From NCBI RefSeq assembly GCF_003952385.1, contig NZ_CP034444.1, positions 5,841,001 to 5,905,000 on the forward strand: DNA of 64,000 nt. The letters run 5' to 3'. The position numbers and the translations under genes were made by a program. The notes below the pieces were generated by a model. That model saw only the letters and a list, made by a program, of their open reading frames with translations, was not told where the DNA came from and ran no database searches. Source of the DNA: Mesorhizobium sp. M1D.F.Ca.ET.043.01.1.1 (GTDB taxonomy: Bacteria > Pseudomonadota > Alphaproteobacteria > Rhizobiales > Rhizobiaceae). Shown here in pieces: positions 1-8,802 of the stretch. The stretch's first letter is position 1; every line of letters starts with the position of its first letter.

Positions 1-737
1 TCGAAAAAGCCTTCGGCGCCGTTCAGGCGCTTCGGAAAGTCGATCTGGTGCTCTATCCCGGAGAGATCCTTGGGCTGGTCGGCGACAACTCGGCCGGCAA
101 GTCGACGCTCATGAAGATACTGACCGGCGCCTATCAGCGCGACGCCGGCGAAATTCTCGTCGCCGGCCAACCGGTGCACTTCAAGAGCCCGCATGAGAGC
201 CGCGATGCGGGCATCGAGATGATCTACCAGGATTTCGCTCTTTGCGGAAACATGGATGTCGGCCAGAACATCTTTCTCGGCCGCTGGCCGCGCAAAGGCC
301 CTTTTGTCAATCGCCGCAAGATGTACGCGGAAGCCGACAGCGTGCTGAAGCGACTGAAGGTGGACGTGAACTCCGTTTTCCAGAAGGTCGAGAGCCTGTC
401 GGGCGGCCGCCAGCAATCCGTGGCGATTGCCCGCGCGATTTCGTTCGAGCCACGCGTCGTGATCCTTGACGAACCGACCGCCAATCTCTCGGTGATGGCG
501 ACCGAGCGGCTCCTCGAGACCATGCTGGAACTGAAAAGGCAGGGTGTCGCCCAGATCATCATCTCGCATCGGCTGGTCGACATTTTCGCCGTAGGCGACC
601 GTGTCATGGTGCTCAAGCGCGGCGAGAATGTCGGCGACCGTCACGTCAGGAACACCGACGAGCACGAAGTCCTTGAAATCATAGTCTCCGGCACGCGGGA
701 GCAGGCGCTTACGGCCGATCAGGCGAGGGCGGTCTGA
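1..737 (+). CDS. Sugar ABC transporter ATP-binding protein, single-domain FrcA type (5' end cut off)
   Basis: The reading frame is open from base 3 and has no start in the window, so the gene begins upstream; 244 residues are visible. It shows Walker A (GDNSAGKST), a signature motif (LSGGRQQ), Walker B (VVILDEPT) and a switch histidine (IISHR). It ends after a single ABC domain, as in rhizobial FrcA-type ATPases of the CUT2 sugar family, unlike the double-domain ATPase at 3454. The Walker A reads NSAGK where the family usually has NGAGK. It energises sugar uptake at the inner membrane with permease and binding protein genes that must lie left of the window. An internal GTG at 48 is not the true start because conserved residues precede it. 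Confidence 0.9.
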   Translation, partial: EKAFGAVQALRKVDLVLYPGEILGLVGDNSAGKSTLMKILTGAYQRDAGEILVAGQPVHFKSPHESRDAGIEMIYQDFALCGNMDVGQNIFLGRWPRKGPFVNRRKMYAEADSVLKRLKVDVNSVFQKVESLSGGRQQSVAIARAISFEPRVVILDEPTANLSVMATERLLETMLELKRQGVAQIIISHRLVDIFAVGDRVMVLKRGENVGDRHVRNTDEHEVLEIIVSGTREQALTADQARAV

Positions 738-927
738 CCACCGAGGCTTGGACTGAGGGCTTATCGCCTCTACCGGGTGGGCTGAACCAATATTCGTCGG
801 CTTGACAATGGCCATGGCCTGCGCGACCCAGACCGGAATGGGACGGGCTGCGAAACATGGCTGCTGTGGCTAAGCTGTCGATCCTCAACTCGCCGCTTCG
901 CTCCTCTCGTGCAAAAAGGGCAAGGCG

Positions 928-1956
928 GTGACAAGGCCGCGATCGCGCCGCGGCGGCGGCCGGCCAACAATTGCCGACGTCGCGCGCAAGGCCGGCGTCG
1001 GCGCAATCACCGTGTCGCGCGCCCTGCGCGAGCCTGGGCGGGTTTCGGAAGATCTGCGCCGGCAGATACAGGCTGCCGTCGACGAACTCGGCTATGTGCC
1101 GGATCCGAATGCGCGGGCCTTGGCCTCGGCGCGCGCGGAGGTCTTCGGCGTGCTGGTGCCGTCGCTCACCAACAACGTCTTCGCCGAAGTGGTGCGCGGC
1201 ATCTATGACAGCCTGTCGGACGGCCCGATCCGCGTCCAACTCGGCAACACTCACTATTCGGGGCTGGAAGAAGAGCGGCTGCTGCAGGTGTTCGCGCCGC
1301 AGCGCCCGGCGGCGCTGATCGTTGCCGGCATCGACCAGACGCCGCTGTCGCGAAAGCTCCTGGAGACGGCCGGCTGCCCGGTGGTGCAAGTGATGGAGAC
1401 CGGGCCCGATCCGGTCGACATGCTGGTCGGCTTCTCGCATTTCGACGGCGGCCGGACGGCGACCGAGCATCTCATCGAAGCGGGCTATCGGCGCATCGGC
1501 TTCATCGGCGCGCGTATGGATCCGCGCTCGCAGCGGCGCCTTGCCGGATATCGCGCGGCGATGGACGCGGCCGGCCTGTTCGATCCCCGCCTGGTGACCA
1601 CCACGCCGCTATTGTCCAGCGTGACGCTCGGCCGCGAGCTCCTGCGCGATGCGCTGGCCAAGATGCCGTCGCTCGATGGCGTCTTCTGCAACAATGACGA
1701 CATCGCGCTCGGCGTGCTGTTCGAATGCCACCGCGCGGCGATCGCGGTGCCGAAGACCATCGGCATTATCGGCTTCAACGACCTCGACATGATGCAGTCG
1801 GCTTTCCCGTCGGTCACCAGCATTCGCACGCATCGCTACGAAATCGGCCGCCGGGCCGTGGCGATGGCGCTCGCCGCGATCGCCGGACAGCGGCCGCAGC
1901 AACGGGTTGTCGACCTCGGTTTCGAGCTCATACGCCGCGAGAGCACCGCGCGTTGA
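928..1956 (+). CDS. LacI-family transcriptional regulator, GntR (gluconate)-like
   Basis: 342 residues, GTG start. The N-terminal helix-turn-helix (TIADVARKAGVGAITVSRAL, about residues 15-34) is typical LacI, and a periplasmic-binding-like effector domain follows. Stretches such as VPSLTNNVFAEVVRGI and DGVFCNNDDIALGVLFECHR resemble, from memory, E. coli GntR, the gluconate repressor of this family, more than other LacI members. It sits directly upstream of a CUT2 importer and a gluconokinase, so it probably represses them through the palindrome at 1996-2019. The effector is inferred, not shown. The start is uncertain; no strong ribosome site is visible. Confidence 0.88.
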   Translation: MTRPRSRRGGGRPTIADVARKAGVGAITVSRALREPGRVSEDLRRQIQAAVDELGYVPDPNARALASARAEVFGVLVPSLTNNVFAEVVRGIYDSLSDGPIRVQLGNTHYSGLEEERLLQVFAPQRPAALIVAGIDQTPLSRKLLETAGCPVVQVMETGPDPVDMLVGFSHFDGGRTATEHLIEAGYRRIGFIGARMDPRSQRRLAGYRAAMDAAGLFDPRLVTTTPLLSSVTLGRELLRDALAKMPSLDGVFCNNDDIALGVLFECHRAAIAVPKTIGIIGFNDLDMMQSAFPSVTSIRTHRYEIGRRAVAMALAAIAGQRPQQRVVDLGFELIRRESTAR

Positions 1957-1995
1957 AACACGCAAAGGCGACTGTGCGAATGCCGGTTTACACCT

Positions 1996-2019
1996 AAATA
2001 TGGTAGCGCTACCATATTT
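1996..2019. promoter_or_regulatory. Perfect 24-bp palindrome, probable LacI-family operator
   Basis: The left half is AAATATGGTAGC and the right half is its exact reverse complement. The core GGTAGCGCTACC has the central CG and even symmetry typical of LacI-family operators. It lies 40 bases after the LacI-family gene and 232 bases before the sugar-binding protein start. Binding by the 928-1956 product is inferred. Confidence 0.8.
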
Positions 2020-2054
2020 TCCGCCAAGTATGACATCGGCGAAACAGGGCTGTT

Positions 2055-2099
2055 TATTATACATAAGCAACAGCTCATGCTTGTTTATTATGTATAATA
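2055..2099. promoter_or_regulatory. AT-rich inverted repeat with TATAAT, probable promoter/operator
   Basis: The arms TATTATACATAA (2055-2066) and TTATGTATAATA (2088-2099) are exact reverse complements separated by 21 bases. The right arm holds a perfect -10-like TATAAT (2093-2098). No good -35 sits 16-18 bases upstream, so the promoter may need an activator. The ten bases TGTTTATTAT also occur as a direct repeat at 2051 and 2082, about three helical turns apart. It stands out as very AT-rich in a GC-rich region. Confidence 0.5.
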
Positions 2100-2250
2100 T
2101 GATAGTTTTGTAAGCCGCCTGGAGGGACGGAAGGGGGAAGAAGAGGGACGGCGCAAGTCACCTCGAAAACGCATCGGGCTGGCGGGAGGGTGCTGGCCGA
2201 CGGTGTCGGGACTTCATCAACAAGCAGAACTGCAACTGGGAGGAATACCG

Positions 2251-3375
2251 ATGATCAAGTCACTCGTTGGCGGCGTCATTGCCGCCACTGCATTCGTCAT
2301 GCTGAGCTCTTCGGCGATCGCCGATCCGGAAATCGTCAAGGGCCCGTCGGCAGAGCCGGACTGCTTCGCGCCGTGGGCGGCCGACACGCAGTTCTTCAAG
2401 TTTCCGAAGAAAGACGGGCCATATCGCATCGCGCTCGCCAACGGCTATATCGCCAATACCTGGCGCATCCAGATGATCCAGACCGCCAAGGCCTATGCCG
2501 CGCAGCCGGACGTTGCCAAGAAGTTGAAGGAATTCAAAGTGGTGTCGACCGGCGAGGACGTGCCGGCGCAGATTTCGGCGATCAACAACTTCATCGATTC
2601 CGGCTTTGATGCGATCGTCGTCAACGCCCAGAATCCGACTGCCTTCGGGCCGGTCATCAAGCGTGCCAAGGAAGCCGGCGTCATTCTCGTCGCCTTCGAC
2701 AACATCCTCGACACCAAGGACGCCATCAACGTCAACGTCGACCAGAAAGGCCTCGGCGAGTTGTGGGGCAAGTGGCTGGTCGCGCACGTGCCGAATGGCG
2801 GCAAGGTGCTCGAGGTGCGCGGCGTTGCCGGTACCTCCGTCGACACCGACCGCCACAACGGCATCCATGAGGTGCTCGACGGGTCCGGCAAGAAGTGGGA
2901 TGTCACCGAAGTCGTCGGCAAATGGGATGACGGCGTGGCGCAAAAGGCCACCGCCGACGCGATCGCCACCAGCGGGCCGTTCGTCGGCATCACCGGACAG
3001 GGCGGCGACACCGGCATCGTGCAGGCGATGATCGACGCCAAGCATCCGTTCGTGCCGTTCGGCGGCGAGACGGAAAACGGCTTCCGCAAGTTCTGCGCGG
3101 CGCACGCCGGCGATGGGCTGAAATGCTCTTCGGCCGGCACCGGCCCGGCCCAGGTCGCGGTCGCCATCAAGACGGCCATCGCAGCCCTCGAAGGCAATGT
3201 CGTGCCGCAGTCGGTCAAGCTGCCTTTGGCCATCGTCGAGGATCCGAACTTCAAGGCGGGCCAGGATTTCTTCCCCGACCAGTCCGACAATTTCTTCGTC
3301 GGCAATTCCTTCCCGACCTGCGGCATCAATTTCACCGCGCAGGAAATCATGGGCCAGACCAAGGAAAACAAGTAG
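2251..3375 (+). CDS. Sugar ABC transporter substrate-binding protein (CUT2 family)
   Basis: 374 residues. The start at ATG 2251 was chosen for the ribosome site GGGAGGA about 8 bases upstream and because it begins a clean Sec signal peptide (about residues 1-24, ending SSSAIA). The mature protein has the ribose-binding-like fold: a sugar-contact region near ALANGYIANTW, VNAQNPTAFGPVIKRAKEAG, and a hinge region near FVGITGQGGDTG. It captures a sugar or sugar acid in the periplasm for the ATPase and permeases downstream. Gluconate or a related aldonate is plausible given the linked gluconokinase and GntR-like regulator, but the ligand cannot be read from the sequence. Confidence 0.9.
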   Translation: MIKSLVGGVIAATAFVMLSSSAIADPEIVKGPSAEPDCFAPWAADTQFFKFPKKDGPYRIALANGYIANTWRIQMIQTAKAYAAQPDVAKKLKEFKVVSTGEDVPAQISAINNFIDSGFDAIVVNAQNPTAFGPVIKRAKEAGVILVAFDNILDTKDAINVNVDQKGLGELWGKWLVAHVPNGGKVLEVRGVAGTSVDTDRHNGIHEVLDGSGKKWDVTEVVGKWDDGVAQKATADAIATSGPFVGITGQGGDTGIVQAMIDAKHPFVPFGGETENGFRKFCAAHAGDGLKCSSAGTGPAQVAVAIKTAIAALEGNVVPQSVKLPLAIVEDPNFKAGQDFFPDQSDNFFVGNSFPTCGINFTAQEIMGQTKENK

Positions 3376-3384
3376 CCTGATCAA

Positions 3385-3413
3385 CCGGCGCCGTGGGGAA
3401 ACCGCGGCGCCGG
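3385..3413 (+). other. GC-rich hairpin between binding protein and ATPase genes
   Basis: CCGGCGCCG (3385-3393) pairs with CGGCGCCGG (3405-3413) across an 11-base loop, and no U-tract follows. It lies just after the binding-protein stop. Such hairpins often stabilise binding-protein mRNA and partly attenuate the following transporter genes; that role is inferred here. Confidence 0.6.
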
Positions 3414-3453
3414 CTGCCTTGATGCCAATCGCAAACCGGCCTGGGGAGGGCTG

Positions 3454-5001
3454 ATGGACGGCGCGGCTCCGCTTTTCCATATGGAAGGCATATCCAAGCG
3501 CTTTGGCGGCGTACGGGCCCTGGAAAAGGCCGACCTCACGGTGACGGCCGGCAGCATCCACGCCATCCTCGGCGAAAACGGCGCCGGCAAGTCGACGCTG
3601 ATCAAGGTGATGGCGGGCGTCGTGGCGCCCGACGAAGGCCGCATGACGCTCGAGGGCCGCGACGTGACCTTCGCATCGCCGGCGGCCGCGAACCACGCCG
3701 GCATCGTCTGCATCTTCCAGGAGTTGTCGCTCATCCCGGAGCTCAGCGTCGCCGACAACATCGTCATTTCCGATCCGCCGAAACGCTTCGGCATGATCGA
3801 CCGCAAGGCGCAGCGGCGCATCGCGGAAGAGGCGCTGGCGCGCGCCGGCGCTTCCGACATCCATCCGCTGGCGCTGGTCAAGGATCTGCCGCTGTCGCGC
3901 CGGCAGATGGTCGAGATCGCCAAGGCGCTGGCCAGGAAGCCGCGCATCCTGATCCTCGACGAAGCGACTTCGGCGCTGACGGCGGCCGATGTCGCCAAGA
4001 TATTCGGCGTGCTCAAGCGCCTGCGCGAGGAAGGGCTGGCGCTGCTCTACATCTCGCATCGCATGAACGAGATCGCCGAGCTTGCCGACCAGTGCACGGT
4101 GTTCCGCAACGGCCGCAATGTGGCCAGCTACGCGGCTGGCTCGAAGAGCGACAACGAAGTCGTCGAGCTGATGATCGGCCGCGAATACAGCCACATCTTC
4201 CCGTCGAAGCCGGTCCGGCCACAGGCGGGCACCGTCCCGGTGCTGGAGGCGCGCAACCTCTCGTGGAGCGACCGGCTGGACAACGTCTCGTTGTCGATCG
4301 CGGCCGGAGAGGTGGTCGGGCTCGGCGGTCTCGACGGCCAGGGCCAGCGCGAACTGCTGCTCGCCTTCTTCGGCGTGCTGCGCGGTCTTTCCGGGCAGAT
4401 ACTGGTCGACGGCAAGCCGGTTTCGATCGCCAGCCCTTCCGCTGCGAGCGACGACCGCGTCGGCATGGCGCTGATTCCGGAAGATCGCAAGACCGAAGGG
4501 CTGATGCTGCCGATGACGGTGCGCGAGAACCTGTCCTTCGCGGCGCTCGACAGGCTGTCGAAAGCGGGCGTCATCGACCGCGGCGCCGAGCAGCGGCTGA
4601 TCGACGACATGGTCGGGCTGTTGGCCATCAAGACGGCGGGCCTCGACATTCCGGTCGGCGCGCTGTCCGGCGGCAACCAGCAGAAGGTGGTGATCGCCAA
4701 ATGGCTGATGCGGCAGCCACGCATCATCCTGCTCAACGATCCGACACGCGGCATCGATGTCGGCACCAAGCAGGAGCTCTACCAGTTGATGCGCAAGCTG
4801 GCCGACGCCGGCGCCGCAATCCTGTTCTATTCGACCGACTATGACGAACTGATCGGCTGCTGCGACCGCGTGCTGGTGCTCTATGACGGCGCGGTCAAAC
4901 GCGAACTGGTCGGCGCCGACATCACCGAGCGCGCTCTGATCGCCAGCGCGCTGAACATCCACGGCGATGACGCCCGCGTGGGACAGGGAGAGGGCGCGTG
5001 A
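3454..5001 (+). CDS. Sugar ABC transporter ATP-binding protein, double-domain (RbsA/MglA-like)
   Basis: 515 residues with two ABC domains, the usual CUT2 length. Domain 1 (about residues 10-230) has Walker A GENGAGKST and Walker B ILILDEATS. Domain 2 (about 260-500) has signature LSGGNQQK and Walker B-like IILLNDPTRG, the degenerate second site usual in this family. The LSGG of domain 1 is replaced by LPLSRRQM, also common in RbsA-type proteins. It hydrolyses ATP to drive import through the permeases that follow. Its stop overlaps the GTG start of the next gene by 4 bases, indicating translational coupling. Confidence 0.93.
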   Translation: MDGAAPLFHMEGISKRFGGVRALEKADLTVTAGSIHAILGENGAGKSTLIKVMAGVVAPDEGRMTLEGRDVTFASPAAANHAGIVCIFQELSLIPELSVADNIVISDPPKRFGMIDRKAQRRIAEEALARAGASDIHPLALVKDLPLSRRQMVEIAKALARKPRILILDEATSALTAADVAKIFGVLKRLREEGLALLYISHRMNEIAELADQCTVFRNGRNVASYAAGSKSDNEVVELMIGREYSHIFPSKPVRPQAGTVPVLEARNLSWSDRLDNVSLSIAAGEVVGLGGLDGQGQRELLLAFFGVLRGLSGQILVDGKPVSIASPSAASDDRVGMALIPEDRKTEGLMLPMTVRENLSFAALDRLSKAGVIDRGAEQRLIDDMVGLLAIKTAGLDIPVGALSGGNQQKVVIAKWLMRQPRIILLNDPTRGIDVGTKQELYQLMRKLADAGAAILFYSTDYDELIGCCDRVLVLYDGAVKRELVGADITERALIASALNIHGDDARVGQGEGA

Positions 5002-5978
5002 AAGACTGGCGCTACTGGCTTGCCGAGCAGCGCGGAACATTGCTCGCGTTCGGCATCTTCATTGTCATGTTCGCCATCTACAGCGGTAACCACCCGGCCG
5101 GCTTTACCGCCAATGTCGTGCAGACGGCAGCCAACAAGGGTGTGCTGCTTGCCTTTGTCGCCATGGCGCAGACGCTGGTGGTGATCACCGCCGGCATCGA
5201 TCTCTCGGTCGGCATGATCTTCACGCTGACCAACTGCATGGCTTCCTGGCTGGTGATCGGCACCGGCCTCGAAACCGCGCTCGGCGTGGTGGCCGTGCTG
5301 GGCACCGGGCTCATCTGCGGCGCTGTCAACGGCGCGATCGTCATCTACGGCCGTTTGCAGCCGATCGTCGCGACAATTGCCACAAGTGCCGTCTATTTCG
5401 GCCTTGCCTTGCTGCTGCGGCCGGTTCCCGGCGGTTCGGTCAATGAAGACCTCGCCGATTTCCTGACCGGGCGCTTCTTCGGCGTCGTGCCGGCGAGCCT
5501 GGTGGCGCTGTTCGTCGTCGTGCTCATCGTCTGGGTGCCGTTCAGCCGCTCCGAACTCGGCCGCGCCGCATACGCGGCGGGCTCGTCGGAGACAGCGGCC
5601 TATATGTCGGGCGTGCCGATCCGCAGGGGCAAGTTCCTTGCCTATACGCTGGCCGGGCTGCTCGCCGCGATCGGCGGATTGTTCCTCACCTTCTTCACCT
5701 ATACGGGCGAGGCGGCCTATGCGAGCGGCAACGCCTACACGCTGTTCTCGATCGCAGCCGTCGTGCTCGGCGGCGTGTCGCTGTTCGGCGGCAAGGGCAG
5801 CGCCATCGGCGCGATCTTCGGCGCGCTTGCCTTCCGCACCATCGGCGACCTGCTGTTCGTCTTCGACTTCGATCCGCTCTGGCAGCCTCTGTTCCAGGGC
5901 GTTATCCTGTTGATCGCGGTCAGCCTCGGCGCCTTCGCGCTGTTCAGGGTGCGCAACAGGCTGGAGTGGTTCCTGTGA
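4998..5978 (+). CDS. Sugar ABC transporter permease (CUT2, RbsC-like)
   Basis: 326 residues, GTG start overlapping the ATPase stop. It is almost entirely hydrophobic, with eight or more predicted membrane segments. Family features include VVITAGIDLSVGMIFTLTN near residue 60, the signature of BPD_transp_2 permeases, and a late AAVVLGGVSLFGGKGS motif. It should form the transmembrane channel with the next gene product. Two different permeases in one CUT2 operon suggest a heterodimeric channel. Confidence 0.93.
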   Translation: MKDWRYWLAEQRGTLLAFGIFIVMFAIYSGNHPAGFTANVVQTAANKGVLLAFVAMAQTLVVITAGIDLSVGMIFTLTNCMASWLVIGTGLETALGVVAVLGTGLICGAVNGAIVIYGRLQPIVATIATSAVYFGLALLLRPVPGGSVNEDLADFLTGRFFGVVPASLVALFVVVLIVWVPFSRSELGRAAYAAGSSETAAYMSGVPIRRGKFLAYTLAGLLAAIGGLFLTFFTYTGEAAYASGNAYTLFSIAAVVLGGVSLFGGKGSAIGAIFGALAFRTIGDLLFVFDFDPLWQPLFQGVILLIAVSLGAFALFRVRNRLEWFL

Positions 5979-6961
5979 GCGAAACGACGCTTGGCGGCAT
6001 CGCCGGCCGCATGCCGAAATTCATCCGACGCGCCGACCCGGCGGTGGTCACCGCCTTTGCCTGCATCGTGATCCTGCTTTTGGTGGGCAGCCTCTATTCG
6101 CGCAGTTTTCTTTCGCCGGAATATCTCCTGCAGCAGCTGAAGGTCGCCTCGTTCCTCGGCGTGATCGCCACCGGCATGATGCTGGTGATCCTGCTCGGGC
6201 AGATCGACCTGTCGGTGCCGTGGTCCGTGGCGACTGGCGCGATGATGGCCTGCGCGGCCGCTGCCTACGGGCCGGTCGGCGTCGCGCTCGCCATCCCGTT
6301 CGGCATCCTGTGCGGCGTTGCCATCGGCATCGTCAACGGCGTCGGCGTCGCTTATCTGCGCATTCCCTCGATGATCATCACCTTGGCCACCAACGCCGTC
6401 GCGCAAGGGCTGATGGTGGTCTATACCGGCGGGTTCTCGCCGCAGGATGCGGCGACGGCAGCGATGCGCTACCTCGCGACCGGTTTTGCCATTCCGGCGG
6501 TGCCGAACGCCGTGATCATCTGGGCGCTGATAGGGGCCGCGATGGTCTTCGTGCTGACACGCACCAGCTTCGGCCGCGCCGTCTACGGCATCGGCAATCG
6601 CGAGCGCGCCGCCTATCTTTCCGGCATCGACACGCGCCGCGTGGTGCTGATCGCCTTTGCCGTGTCCGGCGGACTGTCGGCCTTCGGGGGCGTCCTGCTT
6701 GCGGGCTACGCCTCGAAGGCCGCGCAGTCGATGGGCGACGCCTATCTCTTGCCGTCGATCGCCGCGGTGGTGCTGGGCGGCACCTCGATCCTCGGCGGCC
6801 GCGGCTCCTATCTCGGCACCGTCGCCGGCGTGATCCTGATCACGCTGCTGCAATCGATCCTGTCGGTCATGCAGATGCCGGAGGCGGGACGCCAGATCAT
6901 CTACGGCGTCGTGATCGTCGCCATGCTTCTGCTCTATGGCCGCGCGCCGGCAAGTCGCTGA
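5975..6961 (+). CDS. Sugar ABC transporter permease (CUT2, RbsC-like), second subunit
   Basis: 328 residues from GTG 5975, which overlaps the previous stop as GTGA; an alternative GTG lies at 5966. It is a homologue of the preceding permease, with the same BPD_transp_2 features: VILLGQIDLSVPWSVATGA near residue 75 and IAAVVLGGTSILGGRGS near 265. It is the second half of the membrane channel. It is followed within 20 bases by gluconokinase, so the whole set reads as one operon. Confidence 0.93.
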   Translation: MSETTLGGIAGRMPKFIRRADPAVVTAFACIVILLLVGSLYSRSFLSPEYLLQQLKVASFLGVIATGMMLVILLGQIDLSVPWSVATGAMMACAAAAYGPVGVALAIPFGILCGVAIGIVNGVGVAYLRIPSMIITLATNAVAQGLMVVYTGGFSPQDAATAAMRYLATGFAIPAVPNAVIIWALIGAAMVFVLTRTSFGRAVYGIGNRERAAYLSGIDTRRVVLIAFAVSGGLSAFGGVLLAGYASKAAQSMGDAYLLPSIAAVVLGGTSILGGRGSYLGTVAGVILITLLQSILSVMQMPEAGRQIIYGVVIVAMLLLYGRAPASR

Positions 6962-6975
6962 TCGTGGATGAAAGA

Positions 6976-7485
6976 ATGAACGACATCCGGTCAGCGCCGG
7001 CCATCGTCGTGATGGGGGTGGCCGGCTGCGGCAAGACGGCCGTCGGCGAGGCGCTGGCCAAAGAGCTGCGCGCGATCTTCATCGAGGGCGACCGACTGCA
7101 TCCGCCGGAAAACGTGGCGCGGATGGCGCGCGGCGAGCCGCTGACGGATGCGTTGCGAGAGGGCTGGCTCGACGCCATCGGCGGGCGCATCGCCGCCGCC
7201 GTCGCCGACGGACAGAAGGCGGTGGCGGCCTGCTCGGCGCTGAAGCGCAGCTACCGCGACCGGCTGCGCGGCTTCTGCCCCGGCGTCGTGTTCCTCTATC
7301 TGAAGATCGATCGCGAGACCGCCTGGCGGCGGGTCGCGCGCCGCAAGGGCCACTTCATGCCGGCAAGCCTGGTCGACAGCCAGTTCGCGACCCTGGAAGA
7401 ACCGGGCCTGGGCGAGCCGGCGGTGACTGCGGATGCGACGCGGACCGTGACCGGGATCGTAAAGGACGCGCTCGCTAAACGGTGA
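6976..7485 (+). CDS. gntK: Gluconokinase
   Basis: 169 residues, the normal length for the GntK shikimate-kinase-like fold. A P-loop (GVAGCGKT) lies at about residues 13-20, followed by the family's EGDRLHPPENVARMARGEPL, ACSALKRSYRDRLR and a RKGHFMPASLVDSQ lid region. It phosphorylates D-gluconate to 6-phosphogluconate in the cytoplasm, feeding the pentose phosphate and Entner-Doudoroff routes. ATG 6976 is preferred; GTG 6964 in the same frame is possible. As the last gene of the importer operon it is the main clue to the transported substrate. Confidence 0.93.
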   Translation: MNDIRSAPAIVVMGVAGCGKTAVGEALAKELRAIFIEGDRLHPPENVARMARGEPLTDALREGWLDAIGGRIAAAVADGQKAVAACSALKRSYRDRLRGFCPGVVFLYLKIDRETAWRRVARRKGHFMPASLVDSQFATLEEPGLGEPAVTADATRTVTGIVKDALAKR

Positions 7486-7554
7486 ACCGCTCTATCCTCT
7501 TTGCTTTGACGCAATCCGGACGGAAAACCGTCACACACTTTTCCTGGAATTGCT

Positions 7555-8736
7555 TCAGGCGGCGTCGCCGCCGATCGCGGGTTGATCCTGCTGGCCGGTG
7601 AGCCGGGAGGCGCCGGACCAGGCCATCATCTGATCCGGATATAATTTCACGGCTTCCAGCAGTCGGTCGCGCTTGAGCAGGATGTAGCCCGCCTGCAGGA
7701 CCAGGTTCTTTGCCGCCACTTCCTTTGCCGGCAGGGATGCGGGTCGGGTGGCGTCGGGCCTCAGTTCCGGGCTGACGATCGCTCGGTACTCACGAAAGGG
7801 CGCCGCCTCCAGGGTCGACATGGCAAACAGCGCTGCACCTGCGCGGGCCGCGAAATTCGCCGGCGCCGAGGCGAGGTGGGTCCAGCCACGATCGCCCATG
7901 GCGATCTCGGTGAAGGTTGAGCCGGCGTGGATGGTGTTGGTCATCAACACGACGCCGTTCTCCTTCAGCGTCTTCTGGATGCGGGCCGTGACCTGGTAGG
8001 CGTCGGCGCGCTCGAAGACGATGCGGCTTTTCAGGAAGCGGTTTTCGACCTCGACCAGTGGCCTGTTGATCACATGCAGGCCGAATTTGCTTTCCGAGAA
8101 GCCGTGGAAGTTGACGCTCACCTGGTGCGCTTCGATGCCGGCTTCGAAGAGGGCGCGCTTGCCGATGATGGTCTGGGCGATGAACTGATCGCACCAGACG
8201 ATGGCGCCACGGCCGCGCTGCAAGGCCTCGCGCAAGCCGTCGAGCCCGTCCAGCCGGATAGCGGGCGACCAGCGCCTGCCAGGCACCAGATGAGCGGCAA
8301 GCATCAGGCGGCGGCGGTGCGCGGCGGCGAGATGGCCCCTGAAAAGGCTTCGCGTGTCGACGTCATCGCCAAGCACTGCTTTGATCGCGACGTCATAGCG
8401 CGCGAATTCCTTGCGAAAATGGCGCTTGCGCCGAAGCGTCGAAACCCAATCGCAGATCGGCGCCCACCAGGCGACCGGCAGGATCGCCGCCACGCCGAGA
8501 TAGAACAGGGAAAGCAGGCTTTCGCGCAGATCCTTGTTGGAGACGCTGCGCAACTTGCCGGGGCGAACGAGCTTGCGGCTGAAGAAGCGGACGGTCTCGC
8601 CGCGGTCCGGCACCGCCACGTCGGCGATGACCTCGGTATGGTAGATGCTGGCGGATGACGGTTGCCGTTTGGCCCTGCGGGACTTGCCAAGCCAAGGCAG
8701 CCTCATGCGTCGGATACCCCCAGGATCTTCTTCCAT
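7555..8736 (-). CDS. Lipid A acyltransferase-like protein of unknown function
   Basis: 393 residues. The layout (hydrophobic stretch near LGVAAILPVAWW at about residue 80, then a GRGAIVW segment, then a NGVVLMTNT segment followed by small-residue motifs) resembles the LpxL/HtrB lysophospholipid acyltransferase superfamily. The catalytic histidine and glutamate (H-x4-D/E) expected after the first strand are not evident: the position reads WCDQFIAQT. It could be a divergent or non-catalytic relative. A shorter start at 8706 is possible. It follows the Rrf2 gene on the same strand but I cannot tie it to sulfate metabolism. Confidence 0.5.
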   Translation of the reverse strand: MEEDPGGIRRMRLPWLGKSRRAKRQPSSASIYHTEVIADVAVPDRGETVRFFSRKLVRPGKLRSVSNKDLRESLLSLFYLGVAAILPVAWWAPICDWVSTLRRKRHFRKEFARYDVAIKAVLGDDVDTRSLFRGHLAAAHRRRLMLAAHLVPGRRWSPAIRLDGLDGLREALQRGRGAIVWCDQFIAQTIIGKRALFEAGIEAHQVSVNFHGFSESKFGLHVINRPLVEVENRFLKSRIVFERADAYQVTARIQKTLKENGVVLMTNTIHAGSTFTEIAMGDRGWTHLASAPANFAARAGAALFAMSTLEAAPFREYRAIVSPELRPDATRPASLPAKEVAAKNLVLQAGYILLKRDRLLEAVKLYPDQMMAWSGASRLTGQQDQPAIGGDAA

Positions 8737-8802
8737 CCGTCAGCCGCTTTACTGCGTCCGTCGCAGATAGACAACCACGGCATGGCAGCGCGGCCTGGGC
8801 GA

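Noticed and set aside
2260..5040. Very long open frame (926 codons) on the minus strand opposite the sugar importer
   Set aside because: It lies opposite confidently identified transporter genes, its translation is arginine/alanine-rich with no recognisable domain, and such antisense frames are common in GC-rich genomes.
6220..6975. Upstream extension of the gluconokinase frame by about 250 codons
   Set aside because: It overlaps the second permease gene in another frame, lacks domain similarity and is not needed for the complete kinase fold.
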